Shown here: piece after piece, positions 24,920 through 33,678 of the stretch
How the letters are laid out: every line of letters starts with the position of its first letter
How positions within the stretch are numbered: the first letter of the stretch is position 1
DNA from: an uncultured Bacteroidales bacterium
GTDB lineage: Bacteria; Bacteroidota; Bacteroidia; Bacteroidales; Bacteroidaceae
DNA: 64,000 nucleotides
Reading direction: 5' to 3'
Assembly (NCBI GenBank): GCA_902771725.1
Contig: CACXXT010000001.1
Span: forward strand, 1 to 64,000
Notes under the pieces: model-generated
Databases searched by the model: none
What the model was told of the DNA's origin: nothing
Seen by the model: the letters and a program-made list of their open reading frames with translations, nothing else
Translations under genes and position numbers: made by a program

Positions 24920-25372
24920 CTAATTACGGCGTGTGGCGGAGTAATTAATCCTTAGTGCCCAGGACTTACGTAGCACTTCCTTGATGTCGGTGATGATACC
25001 CATCTGCGTGTGCTGGTCAATCTTCATGGACATGACCTGCGATGCGGGGTCGGGCATCGTCGTACGCTCCTGCGCCACGAAGTCCATGACCTCACGGGGC
25101 TCGGCGTAGCGGTCGTTCAGCTGGATACGTGTGCCGCTACCCATCTGGGCGCGCAGCTGGTCTGTAGGAGGACCTACGTAGATGAACGATACACACGACT
25201 TCTTCTCCAGTTTCTCGAGTTCCGTACCTGCGGGGACGGTGAATTTCACCTTCAGGGTGACTTCACGCATGGTCGTCACAATCATGAAGAAGAACAGGAT
25301 GGTGAAGATCAAGTCAGGCAGAGATGAGGTGTTCATCTCGGGCATTTCTCTTTTTTCCTTGTTTCTTGCCAT
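24920..25372 (-). CDS. exbD: ExbD/TolR-family biopolymer transporter, second copy
   Basis: 150 residues: short cytoplasmic tail (REMPEMNTSSLPDLIFTI), one transmembrane helix with the family Asp (SLPDLIFTILFFFMIVTTM) and a periplasmic domain (QMGIITDIKEVLRKSWALRI). With ExbB it forms the proton-driven energiser of TonB. Starts 2 bp after the other ExbD stop; the pair is typical of Bacteroidetes. Confidence 0.9.
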   Translation of the reverse strand: MARNKEKREMPEMNTSSLPDLIFTILFFFMIVTTMREVTLKVKFTVPAGTELEKLEKKSCVSFIYVGPPTDQLRAQMGSGTRIQLNDRYAEPREVMDFVAQERTTMPDPASQVMSMKIDQHTQMGIITDIKEVLRKSWALRINYSATRRN

Positions 25373-25374
25373 GA

Positions 25375-25962
25375 TTAGTTTCCTCCATAGTTTTTAGGTT
25401 CGGCCTCAGAAATCTTCTGGGGATAGTAGGTGCGGATGGCAATCTGCTGGTCTTCGCTGCAGCGGGCGTAGGGGTGGCCGAACTTGGCAATTGCCAAGTC
25501 GTCACGCAGCTCGTTGTAGGCAGCCACGAGTTCGTTCTGCACCTGGAAATAGATATTATAAGGTGTGCCGCGGTCGGTTTGCACGGAGATGACATGCTTG
25601 TCGGTGACGTAGCAGGTACCGAGCAGGTCGATGACCTTGGCATGCTTCTCGGGCAGCTTCGCAGAGTTGTTCTTGTTCTCGATGAACTCCTTGGCACGCG
25701 TGCGCAGCTCCTTGATGTCGATGAAATCGTGGTTGCACATCAGGTTGCCGGCGGCGTTGAGTCGGACGTTCAGCACATTGCGCTCCTTCACGTCGATCTG
25801 CGCATCCTCCTGATCCTTCTCGGGCGGCTGGGGCAGGCGGCGGGCCAGACCCATGTCGGTGTCCATAGAGGTGGTCACCAGGAAGAAGATGAGCAGGATG
25901 AACGAGATGTCCGCAGTAGAACTGGAATTCAACCCTGGCACTTTCTTTTTCTTTCTTGCCAT
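25375..25962 (-). CDS. exbD: ExbD/TolR-family biopolymer transporter, first copy
   Basis: 195 residues. N-terminal KKKVPGLNSSSTADISFILL gives the transmembrane Asp motif; a longer periplasmic part follows (NLMCNHDFIDIKELRTRAKE, VISVQTDRGTPYNIYFQVQN). Expected heteromer with the 150-residue ExbD and ExbB. The 41-bp spacer before it consists of AATTTAAAGATTTACAATTT-type repeats. Confidence 0.9.
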   Translation of the reverse strand: MARKKKKVPGLNSSSTADISFILLIFFLVTTSMDTDMGLARRLPQPPEKDQEDAQIDVKERNVLNVRLNAAGNLMCNHDFIDIKELRTRAKEFIENKNNSAKLPEKHAKVIDLLGTCYVTDKHVISVQTDRGTPYNIYFQVQNELVAAYNELRDDLAIAKFGHPYARCSEDQQIAIRTYYPQKISEAEPKNYGGN

Positions 25963-26003
25963 AGTCTAATTTGACAATTTAAAGATTTACAATTTAAGAA
26001 TTG

Positions 26004-26501
26004 TTATTCCTTCGGGGTAGCAGTCTTGGTGAGGTAGCCGCTCATGCTGACGACCACAGCCACGATGGCGATGATGGCCAGGATGTAGATGGCCCAGAGC
26101 CACATGTCTACCACGGTGACCATGCCAGCGGCGGTAGTCTTGCCGGAGACTGTTGTGAAGTCTTCTTCGCCCAGACCGGCAACGACACCGATGACGAGGG
26201 CTGCGATGACAGCACCCCAGGTGAACAGGGCTACCTTGCCACCGGAGATACCTGTGGGGCTGGGACCTGTGTTGCCCGAGTTAACGGTGGCACCACGGAC
26301 GAGGCTCCAGACGGTCAGGCCAGCTGCCACAACGAACAGGGCATACATGAGAATCAGGATGAGGTCCGTCAGTGCAGGAGACACGTGCACGCCGTCGAAA
26401 TCCATGTTGTTGTAGTCCACCAGGAAGAACAGGAGGAAGCAGACAACACCGATGCCGATGCAGGTGTACAGTGCAATATTTGACAATTTTTCGAGTTTCA
26501 T
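26004..26501 (-). CDS. Four-helix membrane protein of the ExbB-ExbD operon
   Basis: 165 residues with about four hydrophobic helices (IALYTCIGIGVVCFLLFFLV, LILILMYALFVVAAGLTVW, ALFTWGAVIAALVIGVVAGL, WLWAIYILAIIAIVAVVVSM). No family name recalled, but a gene of this kind regularly lies between exbB and the exbD pair in Bacteroidales, so an accessory role in the energy-transduction complex is likely. Confidence 0.75.
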   Translation of the reverse strand: MKLEKLSNIALYTCIGIGVVCFLLFFLVDYNNMDFDGVHVSPALTDLILILMYALFVVAAGLTVWSLVRGATVNSGNTGPSPTGISGGKVALFTWGAVIAALVIGVVAGLGEEDFTTVSGKTTAAGMVTVVDMWLWAIYILAIIAIVAVVVSMSGYLTKTATPKE

Positions 26502-26562
26502 AATTCTGATGTTAACGTGTTGGTTAGTTAACGTGTTAATTTATTTAAGGTATTAACGTGAA

Positions 26563-27411
26563 TTACTTCTGGCACTTCGGCGACTTCACGCACATTTCGA
26601 GCAGACCCATGGCTGCCTCTTCCATGTTGTTGTTCAGGGCTTCGACGCGAGAGAGGACGTAGTTGTAGAACACCTGGAGCACGAGTGCAACGATGATACC
26701 GAAGATGGTGGTGATAAGTGCGACCTTCATACCTCCTGCGACGACCGTCGGGCTGATATCACCAGCGCGCTCGATGTCATCGAATGCCTGGACCATACCG
26801 ATCACGGTTCCGAGGAAGCCGAGTGACGGAGCCATGGCAATGAACAGGGTAATCCAGGAGCAGTTCTCCTCGAGGTAAGCGCCCTGCACTTCTGCCTCGG
26901 TGTTGATGTTACGCTCGATGGTGGCGATGTCGTTCTGGTCGGTGCTGTTGAGGCACTGGATAGCCTTCTTGGAAATCTGAGCCACGGGGCCGCGGGTGCC
27001 GGCGCAGTAGTCGATGGCTTCCTGGAGCTTGCCGGCCTCGACCTTGTTGCGGAGGGTGTCGATGAACTTGCGGGTGTTCACCTGAGCCAGGGTCAGATAG
27101 ATCACGCGCTCGATGCAGAATGCCAGACCGAGAACGAGAGCGACAGCAACGAGGCTCATGAAGCCAGCGTCACCTTCGATGAACTTTGTCTTCAGGGTCT
27201 TGTGCAGACCTTGTTCTTCTTCCACGGGAGCGACCACTTCCTCCACGGCGGGAGCTTCGGCCTCAACGCTGTCCACGACAGCTTCTGCGGAGTCAACGAC
27301 TTGCTCGGTAGCGGCAGCTTCGTCAGCTACTTCGTCCTGAGCCATCACGGAGGGTGTCATGCCAAAAGTGCAGGCAGCCACCATTGCAACAATTGCAAAA
27401 TACTTTTTCAT
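26563..27411 (-). CDS. exbB: MotA/TolQ/ExbB proton-channel protein
   Basis: 282 residues with a cleavable-type N-terminus (KKYFAIVAMVAACTFGMTPS), an Ala/Glu/Val-rich periplasmic stretch, then the ExbB core: FMSLVAVALVLGLAFCIERV, SWITLFIAMAPSLGFLGTVI, GMVQAFDDIE, GGMKVALITTIFGIIVALVL. It forms the pentameric channel around ExbD that energises TonB. A TATTTTTG -7 box lies at 27494-27487 on the minus strand, giving a ~70-nt leader. Confidence 0.92.
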   Translation of the reverse strand: MKKYFAIVAMVAACTFGMTPSVMAQDEVADEAAATEQVVDSAEAVVDSVEAEAPAVEEVVAPVEEEQGLHKTLKTKFIEGDAGFMSLVAVALVLGLAFCIERVIYLTLAQVNTRKFIDTLRNKVEAGKLQEAIDYCAGTRGPVAQISKKAIQCLNSTDQNDIATIERNINTEAEVQGAYLEENCSWITLFIAMAPSLGFLGTVIGMVQAFDDIERAGDISPTVVAGGMKVALITTIFGIIVALVLQVFYNYVLSRVEALNNNMEEAAMGLLEMCVKSPKCQK

Positions 27412-27582
27412 TTTGTTTTTGGTTTAATGATGAATGATTTGTTATTTTATTGTTTAATATTCGCTATACTTCACGTAAAATCGCTACAAAAATATCCTTT
27501 TTTTTGCTTACTCCCGCCATTTTCCTCAAAAAACTTTGCTTTCGGGGGTGATTTTCTTGTTTTTTAGGGCATAAAGTGCCAT

Positions 27583-28431
27583 TTATTTGGCTTTCGGGAA
27601 CGTTTTTAGGGCATTTTCTGTCGTAATGAGTGCCACTTCTTCCGCATCTCGCGAATAAATTTCGGCGAGCTTGGCAATGACCTCCGTCATGAAGGCTGTT
27701 TCGTTGCGTTTCCCGCGGTGCGGAACGGGTGCCAGATAGGGTGCATCGGTCTCCAGGACGATGCGTTCCAGGGGGACCACTTCGCGCAGCACGTTGGGCA
27801 GCGGACTCTTCTTGAAGGTGACCACACCTCCTATTCCGAGCATGAAACCATCGAAACTTAGTAGCTCTTCCGCCTCCTCAGCGGTGCCTCCGAAGCAGTG
27901 GAAGACACCGGTGGATTTCGGGATTTCGGGATTTCGGGATTCCGATATTTCGGGATGTCGAGATGTCGAGATGTCGATATTTCGATTCAGGACGTCGGTC
28001 AGCACTTGCACCATCTCTCGGTGGGCGTTGCGGGTGTGGATCATCAGTGGCAGTCCGTACTTGATGGCCCATCCGACTTGGATGCCGAAGGCTTCCTGCT
28101 GTTCCTGGTAGAGCGAGCGGTCCCAGTAGTAGTCCAGTCCCACCTCTCCGATGGCTATGTAGGGATGGTCTGCCTCCGTCAGCAGGGCCTCCATCATCGG
28201 CAGCACCTCCCGCCAGGTGTCGCCGAGGTCCTCCGGGTGCAGGCCTATCATGGGATAGAGACGTCCGGGGTTGGCCTGGGCGAGCAGCAGCATTGGTTCG
28301 ATGGTGGCGGCGTTGATGTTGGGCAGGAATATCTTCGAGGCTCCTGCATCGAAGGCGCGTTGCAGCACATCGTCGCGGTCATCGTCGAACTGTTCGTCGT
28401 AGAGGTGGCTATGGGTGTCGATGTAGGTCAA
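27583..28431 (-). CDS. tatD: TatD-family metal-dependent DNase/hydrolase
   Basis: 282 residues. Metal ligands of the TatD TIM barrel are visible: YIDTHSHLYDEQF (HxH), IAIGEVGLDYYWD (Glu), LPLMIHTRNAH (His), STGVFHCFGG (His), IVLETDAPYLAP (Asp). Between the His motifs, residues ~153-176 (ISTSRHPEISESRNPEIPKS region) are an insertion encoded by an iterated repeat, absent from usual TatD proteins of ~260 residues. The 5' flank is another repeat array. Role in DNA repair or nucleic-acid turnover is inferred from the family. Confidence 0.88.
   Translation of the reverse strand: MTYIDTHSHLYDEQFDDDRDDVLQRAFDAGASKIFLPNINAATIEPMLLLAQANPGRLYPMIGLHPEDLGDTWREVLPMMEALLTEADHPYIAIGEVGLDYYWDRSLYQEQQEAFGIQVGWAIKYGLPLMIHTRNAHREMVQVLTDVLNRNIDISTSRHPEISESRNPEIPKSTGVFHCFGGTAEEAEELLSFDGFMLGIGGVVTFKKSPLPNVLREVVPLERIVLETDAPYLAPVPHRGKRNETAFMTEVIAKLAEIYSRDAEEVALITTENALKTFPKAK
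27913..27985 (-). repeat. GGATTTCG / GATGTCGA iterated repeat inside tatD
   Basis: GGATTTCG recurs (27913, 27921, 27929 region), then CGGGATGTCGAGATGTCGAG. The reading frame stays open and encodes alternating PEI/S-rich residues. A related CGAAATCCCGAAATCTCGAA array fills the porQ-cmk gap at 31328-31372. Confidence 0.8.
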
Positions 28432-28439
28432 GTTTTGGG

Positions 28440-28505
28440 GGAGTTTAGAGTTTAGAGTTTAGAGTGTAGAGTAGTTATGAAGTTTAGAGTTTAGAGTTTA
28501 GAGTT
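28440..28505. repeat. GAGTTTAGAGTTTA spacer repeat
   Basis: Two blocks of GAGTTTAGAGTTTAGAG separated by TGTAGAGTAGTTATG fill most of the 92-bp gap between the polyprenyl synthetase stop and the TatD start. Confidence 0.85.
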
Positions 28506-28523
28506 TAATGGGCATGGTCGTTA

Positions 28524-29498
28524 TCAGTTCTCCCTCTTGAGGAGGCTGACGGCGAGTTCTCGCAGAGGCTGTTTGCGTTCTGCTGGCAGGTTCACTTGTT
28601 CCAGGCTCTGGAGGGCAGCCTCGAAATATTCGTTGATCTTGTCCTCTGCCAGCGGGCGGATTCCTATGGCATCGTAGAGGGCGGTCACGGCCTGTATCTT
28701 TTCCTGCGGATCATACTTTTCACGGCTGAGCCATTCTGTCAGTTGCATATACTGCTCGCCGTCTGCGCGGCGCAGGGCGTTGATGAGCATGTAGGTTTTT
28801 TTGTTGCAGAGGATGTCGCCACCGATTTTCTTACCGAAGGTGCGGAAATCGCCATAGACATCGAGCAGGTCGTCCTGCAGCTGGAAGGCCAGTCCCAGCT
28901 GTTCGCCGAAGCGGTAGAGGCGCTCGGCATCCTCGGTCGGAGCGTCGGCCTGGAGGGCACCCAGCTTCAGTGCGCAGGCCAGCAGCACGGAGGTCTTCAG
29001 ACGTATCATCTCTATGTATTCCTCTTCCTGGACGTCGTCGCGGGTCTCGAATTCGAGGTCCATCTGCTGTCCCTCGCCGATTTCCAGTGCCGTCTCTGTG
29101 AAGAGGTCCAGCACGGGCTTCAGGTGTGCGGCGTCGGCCTTTGCCATCAGCTGGTAGGCCAGCACGAGCATACTGTCGCCGCTGAGTATGGCGGCGTTCT
29201 CGTTCCATACCTTGTGCACGGTGGGACGTCCACGGCGCACGTCGGCACGGTCCATGACGTCGTCGTGGAGGAGCGTGTAGTTGTGGTAGGTCTCCAGTCC
29301 GAGAGCGGTGGAGAGCACTCGGTCAGTGTCGTCGCGGTATAGCTCATAGGCCATCAGCAGCAGCACGGGGCGTATGCGCTTGCCGCCCAGCGAGAGTACG
29401 TACTTGACGGGTTCGTAGAGGCTGGCGGGCTTGCGGTCGAAGGGCATGTCGGCCAGCGCCTGGTTGAAGTAGTTGAGGATTTCGGATGCGGATCTCAT
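28524..29498 (-). CDS. Polyprenyl (farnesyl/geranylgeranyl-type) diphosphate synthase
   Basis: 324 residues from the ATG at 29498 (MRSASEILNYFNQALADMPF). First Asp-rich motif LLHDDVMDRADVRRGRPT, second LAFQLQDDLLDVYGD, plus GGKRIRPVLLLMAYEL, all typical of trans-isoprenyl diphosphate synthases. It condenses IPP with allylic diphosphates for undecaprenyl/menaquinone precursors. The frame is open upstream through the tonB remnant to 30104, but that extension is a by-product of the tonB deletion; the conserved start is at 29498. A hairpin terminator lies just before it, so expression needs read-through or an unseen promoter. Confidence 0.9.
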   Translation of the reverse strand: MRSASEILNYFNQALADMPFDRKPASLYEPVKYVLSLGGKRIRPVLLLMAYELYRDDTDRVLSTALGLETYHNYTLLHDDVMDRADVRRGRPTVHKVWNENAAILSGDSMLVLAYQLMAKADAAHLKPVLDLFTETALEIGEGQQMDLEFETRDDVQEEEYIEMIRLKTSVLLACALKLGALQADAPTEDAERLYRFGEQLGLAFQLQDDLLDVYGDFRTFGKKIGGDILCNKKTYMLINALRRADGEQYMQLTEWLSREKYDPQEKIQAVTALYDAIGIRPLAEDKINEYFEAALQSLEQVNLPAERKQPLRELAVSLLKREN

Positions 29499-29513
29499 AG
29501 GGTCTTTGAACTT

Positions 29514-29547
29514 AAAAGAGGCTCCGCTTGGTCGGCGCAGCCTCTTT
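29514..29547 (-). terminator. Terminator-like hairpin after tonB
   Basis: Minus strand AAAGAGGCT ... AGCCTCTTT, a 9-bp stem followed by a short T-run (TTTT). It lies between the old tonB stop (29570-29572) and the synthetase start. Confidence 0.65.
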
Positions 29548-29569
29548 ATATATATAATAAGGTGTAGGT

Positions 29570-30104
29570 TTATTGCAGTTTGAACATCACGGGCAGACTC
29601 CTGGGCGATGGCGGGATACTTGATGTGGTCGTACAGCCACTTGTAGCAGGCATCGTCACCGCCGGGGAACTGTGCGTTCTCCTCTACGACCTCGTAGATG
29701 TTGTCGTCATCGGCTTCCTCACGCACGGGACCAACCACGGGAGCTGCCACGACAGCCGTGGGAGCGCCGTCGCCTGTCACGGTGGAGATGGCCTGGTTCA
29801 CTTCCTCAGAGGTCTGTACCTCTTCTTCCTGCAGCTCGGTCTCGTCGTCCACGATGTTCAGGATCTCGGCGACCTTCGGTGCGGCAGCTGGGGGAGGAGC
29901 CATCTGCTCTTTCTGGGTGGTGATAGGAATCATGTCCTCTTCGAAATTGCTTTCGTAGATGGGTTCCAGTTCCTCGTACTTAATGTCACGTGTCGTGTAC
30001 TCGAAAGCCACGAACATCAGCGCAAGAACTGCCACGTAGCCCAGCAGGAGGCTCGTGCCGCGTTGGTTGCGCAACTCTTCGGTCATAGACTTTGTCTCTT
30101 CCAT
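29570..30104 (-). pseudogene. tonB: TonB energy transducer with deleted, frameshifted C-terminal domain
   Basis: The N-terminus is intact: cytoplasmic tail, anchor helix (SLLLGYVAVLALMFVAFEYT), Pro/Ala/Glu linker (MAPPPAAAPKVAEILNIVDD) and the start of the periplasmic domain (NAQFPGGDDACYKWLYDHIK, YPAIAQE). Then about 60-70 residues are missing. Directly after the break (~29600) the +1 frame reads LPVMFKLQ-stop, the expected last residues of a Bacteroidetes TonB. The deletion leaves that stop out of frame, so translation runs on into the polyprenyl synthetase gene. The domain that contacts the TonB box is gone. A TACTTTTG box (30174-30167) precedes it. Assembly error is the alternative. Confidence 0.85.
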
Positions 30105-30301
30105 GATTTTATCTTATTTTTATTATTATTCGGTGGTGAAAGGGCGTTTTCTACGCCTTAACGCGACAAAAGTAACACTTTTTTTTCAGTTCCGCTTTCC
30201 TTTCGGCGTTTTTTTTTCGTTCCGAGGCTTTTTTTTCTAAAAAAATGCCCTCTTGCACCCCAAAACCGCCTTTTCTTGCGTTATATTATGGAAATAATCG
30301 C

Positions 30302-30309
30302 TACCTTTG
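30302..30309 (+). promoter_or_regulatory. -7 box for porQ
   Basis: TACCTTTG, 16 bp before the porQ ATG at 30326; -33 not convincing at the right spacing. Confidence 0.55.
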
Positions 30310-30325
30310 CGCACGATTTTGAATC

Positions 30326-31315
30326 ATGAAAGGAAAAAAAAGCATCATAGCAGTCGTTGCATTGCTCTTCGGCACCCTTCAGGCGGGTGCTCAGAGTGCT
30401 GCCACTTCGGTGTTCGACTTCCTCAGCCTGCCCACCTCGTCCCATGCCATGGCGCTGGGTGGCAACAACCTGTCGTTGCCTGACGACGATGCCACGCTGC
30501 TGTTCCTCAACCCCGCCCTGATGTCCGATGCCAGTGACCGTGCCATTGCGCTCAGTTTCCTGACCTACATGCAGGGCAGCAAGGCCGGTTCGGCTGCGTG
30601 GACCATGGCGCATGGCGAACGTGGCACCTGGGGCCTGGGCGCCCAGTTTGTGGGCTACGGCTCGATGAAGGAGACCACGGTCGAGGGCATAGAACTTGGT
30701 AGCTTCTCCGCCATGGACATGGCGCTCTCCGGAGGCTATTCCTATGTGCTCACCGAGCATCTCGCCGGCGGAGCAGCGGGCAAGTTCATCTATTCGCACT
30801 ACGGCCCCTATTCCTCCATAGCGCTGGCGGTGGACCTCGGCCTGAACTACTACGATGAGGAGCACGACTTTTCGCTCTCGCTCGTCGGAGCCAACCTGGG
30901 CGGACAGGTGAAAGCCTTCGGCGACCGCCACGAGGCGCTGCCCTATGACCTTCGCCTGGGGCTCACCAAGCAACTGGCCAATGCGCCCATCCGTTTCTCC
31001 TTCTCCCTCGTGGACCTCACCCGCTGGCGCGCCAGCCAGTACTACAGCCCATCCGGCGACCCTTCCGGCGGACGCATCCTGACCAATCACTTTGTCGTGG
31101 GCGTGGACATCCTGCCCGCCAAGCAGTTCTACATCTCCCTGGGCTATAACTTCCGCCGTGCTTACGAGTTGAAGGCGGCAGGCAGCGGCCATGCCGCAGG
31201 CCTCTCCTTCGGCGCAGGACTGGATATCAAGCGGTTCCGCCTCGGCCTGGCCTACGCCAAGTACCACCTCTCCGTGCCCAGCTTCATGATCACCGCGCAG
31301 TACAGCCTGAGGTGA
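30326..31315 (+). CDS. porQ: Type IX secretion system protein PorQ
   Basis: 329 residues with a signal peptide (KSIIAVVALLFGTLQAGAQS) and a FadL/PorQ-like outer-membrane barrel: SVFDFLSLPTSSHAMALGGN, DDDATLLFLNPALMSDASD, GERGTWGLGAQFVGYGSMKE, KQFYISLGYNFRRAYELKAA. PorQ is needed for surface attachment of T9SS cargo. The porQ-cmk-ispH order seen here is conserved in Bacteroidales, which supports the call. Confidence 0.87.
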   Translation: MKGKKSIIAVVALLFGTLQAGAQSAATSVFDFLSLPTSSHAMALGGNNLSLPDDDATLLFLNPALMSDASDRAIALSFLTYMQGSKAGSAAWTMAHGERGTWGLGAQFVGYGSMKETTVEGIELGSFSAMDMALSGGYSYVLTEHLAGGAAGKFIYSHYGPYSSIALAVDLGLNYYDEEHDFSLSLVGANLGGQVKAFGDRHEALPYDLRLGLTKQLANAPIRFSFSLVDLTRWRASQYYSPSGDPSGGRILTNHFVVGVDILPAKQFYISLGYNFRRAYELKAAGSGHAAGLSFGAGLDIKRFRLGLAYAKYHLSVPSFMITAQYSLR

Positions 31316-31376
31316 GCCGCGGTGTGATAACTCGAAATCCCGAAATCTCGAAATAACGAAATCCCGAAAATAAGAA

Positions 31377-32069
31377 ATGAAGAAGATCACCATTGCCATC
31401 GACGGCCACAGCTCGTGCGGCAAGAGCACCATGGCCAAGGACCTCGCCCGCGAGATCGGCTACATCTACATCGACAGCGGAGCCATGTACCGCTGCTGCA
31501 CACTCTTTGCCCTGCAGCAGGGACTCATCCTGCCGGACGGCAGCATCCAGACCGACGAGCTGGAGCGCCGCATGCCCGAGATTCATGTAAGCTTCCGCCT
31601 CAATGCCGAGACGGGTCGCCCCGACACCTATTTAAATAACGTGTGCGTGGAGAGCGAGATCCGCACCATGGAGGTCTCGTCCCACGTCAGCCCCATCGCA
31701 GCCCTGCCCTTCGTGCGCGCTGCCATGACGGCGCAGCAACAGCAGATGGGCCGCGAGGGAGGCATCGTCATGGACGGCCGCGACATCGGCACAGCTGTCT
31801 TCCCGGATGCCGAAATGAAGGTTTTCGTCACCGCATCGGACGAGATCCGCGCCCAGCGCCGCTACGACGAACTCGTGGGCAAGGGCGAGGCGGCAGATTT
31901 CCAGCAGGTGCTGGAGAACCTGCGCGAGCGCGACCGCATCGACAGCACCCGCGCCGTGGCTCCCCTGCGCCAGGCCGAAGACGCCCTCGTGCTCGACAAC
32001 AGCCACATGACCATCCCCGAACAGAAACAGTGGCTGCTGGATCAGTTCCGCAGGATCACTGCTGAATAA
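31377..32069 (+). CDS. cmk: Cytidylate kinase
   Basis: 230 residues, standard length. P-loop [46 protein letters not shown] and [20 protein letters not shown] match CMP kinases. It phosphorylates CMP/dCMP in the cytoplasm. The 61-bp spacer from porQ is an iterated CGAAATCCCGAAATCTCGAA phrase. Confidence 0.95.
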   Translation: MKKITIAIDGHSSCGKSTMAKDLAREIGYIYIDSGAMYRCCTLFALQQGLILPDGSIQTDELERRMPEIHVSFRLNAETGRPDTYLNNVCVESEIRTMEVSSHVSPIAALPFVRAAMTAQQQQMGREGGIVMDGRDIGTAVFPDAEMKVFVTASDEIRAQRRYDELVGKGEAADFQQVLENLRERDRIDSTRAVAPLRQAEDALVLDNSHMTIPEQKQWLLDQFRRITAE

Positions 32070-32112
32070 TTCGTCCAGCCGAACTCGGCATCGCGATTAA
32101 AACACCCGCAAT

Positions 32113-32997
32113 TTGACCATCGAGATCGACACCGGTTCCGGCTTCTGTTTTGGCGTCACGCGCGCCATCGGAAAGGCCGAGGAAGAGCTGCAGCAGGGGC
32201 GTCCCCTCTACTGCCTCGGCGACATTGTCCACAATGGCCGCGAGGTGGAACGCCTGCAGCAGTTGGGACTCGTTACCATCGACCACCAGCAGTTCGCCCG
32301 GCTGCAGGATGCCAACGTCCTGCTGCGTGCCCACGGGGAGCCGCCTGCTACCTACCAGCAGGCCGCCCGCAACCGCATCAACCTCATCGATGCCACCTGT
32401 CCCGTGGTGCTCCACCTGCAGGAGCGCATACGCCGCGAGTACGAGTCCGACCCCGCCCACCGCCGCCAGATTGTCATCTTCGGCAAACCCGGACATGCCG
32501 AGGTGCTGGGACTGGTGGGACAGACCGGGGGCACTGCCATCGTCATCGAGGGCGTGGAGGATGCTGCGCGCCTGGACTTCAGTCGTGACATCTGCCTCTA
32601 CAGCCAGACCACCAAACCCCTGGACACCTTCCGCAGCATCGTCGACTTCATCCAGCAGCACATAGCCCCCACAGCGACCTTCACCTATGCCGACACCATC
32701 TGCCGCCAGGTGGCCAACCGTATGCCCCACATCCGCGAGTTCGCAGCCCGCCACGACGTAGTCCTCTTCGTCTGCGGCCACAAGAGCAGCAACGGCCGCG
32801 TGCTCTTTGCCGAGTGCCAGCGCGCCAATCCCCGTTCGTATATGATAGACTCCCCTGCCGAAATCCAGGACGCATTCTTCGCCGGATTCGATAAGGGAGC
32901 CCTGTCTGTGGGAATCTGTGGAGCCACCTCCACTCCGAAGTGGCTCATGGAACAATGCCGCGACTTCATCCTCGGCAGTACCACCCCGGAACCGTGA
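32113..32997 (+). CDS. ispH: 4-hydroxy-3-methylbut-2-enyl diphosphate reductase IspH
   Basis: 294 residues from a TTG start. Three conserved iron-sulfur cysteines: GFCFGV near residue 13, DATCPVV near 96 and ADTICRQVANRMP near 197; also HGEPPATY and the C-terminal GICGATSTPKWLME. Last step of the MEP isoprenoid pathway, consistent with the polyprenyl synthetase nearby. Third gene of the porQ-cmk-ispH unit. Confidence 0.94.
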   Translation: MTIEIDTGSGFCFGVTRAIGKAEEELQQGRPLYCLGDIVHNGREVERLQQLGLVTIDHQQFARLQDANVLLRAHGEPPATYQQAARNRINLIDATCPVVLHLQERIRREYESDPAHRRQIVIFGKPGHAEVLGLVGQTGGTAIVIEGVEDAARLDFSRDICLYSQTTKPLDTFRSIVDFIQQHIAPTATFTYADTICRQVANRMPHIREFAARHDVVLFVCGHKSSNGRVLFAECQRANPRSYMIDSPAEIQDAFFAGFDKGALSVGICGATSTPKWLMEQCRDFILGSTTPEP

Positions 32998-33071
32998 CTT
33001 TGCGCTCAAAAATGGTCTCGCCCCGTACAGCCGTATGTGTGGGGTGAGTTGACTAAATCACCCTGGCTTGC

Positions 33072-33460
33072 TCCATCGCTTCATCCATCCTGCTCCTCAA
33101 CCCTATGCAGCAAGCTCTTCAACCCCATGCAGCCTGCTCCTCAGCCTCATGCAACAGGCTCCATCCGCCCATCCATCCTGTAGAAGCCACCTACCCGCTC
33201 TTTGTCATTCCATAACTCCCTGGAAAATAACCGTAATTTCCAGAAACACCTGACACCTCACGATTTTGGTGGTTAAGCATTTAATTATCAAGTCATTAAT
33301 CAAAATCAACACCTCACGAACACCTCACAACACCTCACCAACACTTCACCACTACGTGAGGTGCTCGTGAGGTGTTGTGAGGTGTTCGTGAGGTGTTGAA
33401 AAATCGTAAGTTGTTGATTAACAACCTATAGAGCCCAAAAATCGTGAGGTGTTAGGTGTT
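33072..33460. repeat. Dispersed ~380-bp repeat, copy B, ending in a 216-bp long hairpin
   Basis: Same layout and orientation as copy A, 75 bp after the ispH stop. Terminal inverted repeats AACACCTGACACCTCACG (33245-33262) and CGTGAGGTGTTAGGTGTT (33443-33460) differ at one position after reversal. Inside, ACACCTCAC units face GAGGTGTT units across CCACTACG, with one extra GAGGTGCTCGT unit compared with copy A. The remaining gap to 33678 holds only the hairpin at 33599 and no gene that I can support. Confidence 0.8.
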
Positions 33461-33598
33461 TTCCGAAATAGTACAAACGTTCATTGCAATAACCATATTT
33501 TGGCAAATAAAGGTTTGTCTGCTAAACGATTTTTGTACAATCCCGGTTCTTATGCTAACCATTTTATGATAATCGGACAGAGGTCCTGTCTGAAACAG

Positions 33599-33632
33599 CT
33601 CTCCCCCGATGCAGAAGAGCAACGGGGGAGAG
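33599..33632. repeat. G/C-rich palindrome downstream of mutB
   Basis: CTCTCCCCCG and CGGGGGAGAG form a perfect 10-bp stem around a 14-nt loop. It resembles one arm of the paired palindromes listed below but is single. Confidence 0.7.
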
Positions 33633-33678
33633 GAAAAGGTGGGAAGCGCACGCTATGCGCTCATAGGAGACTTGGCGA

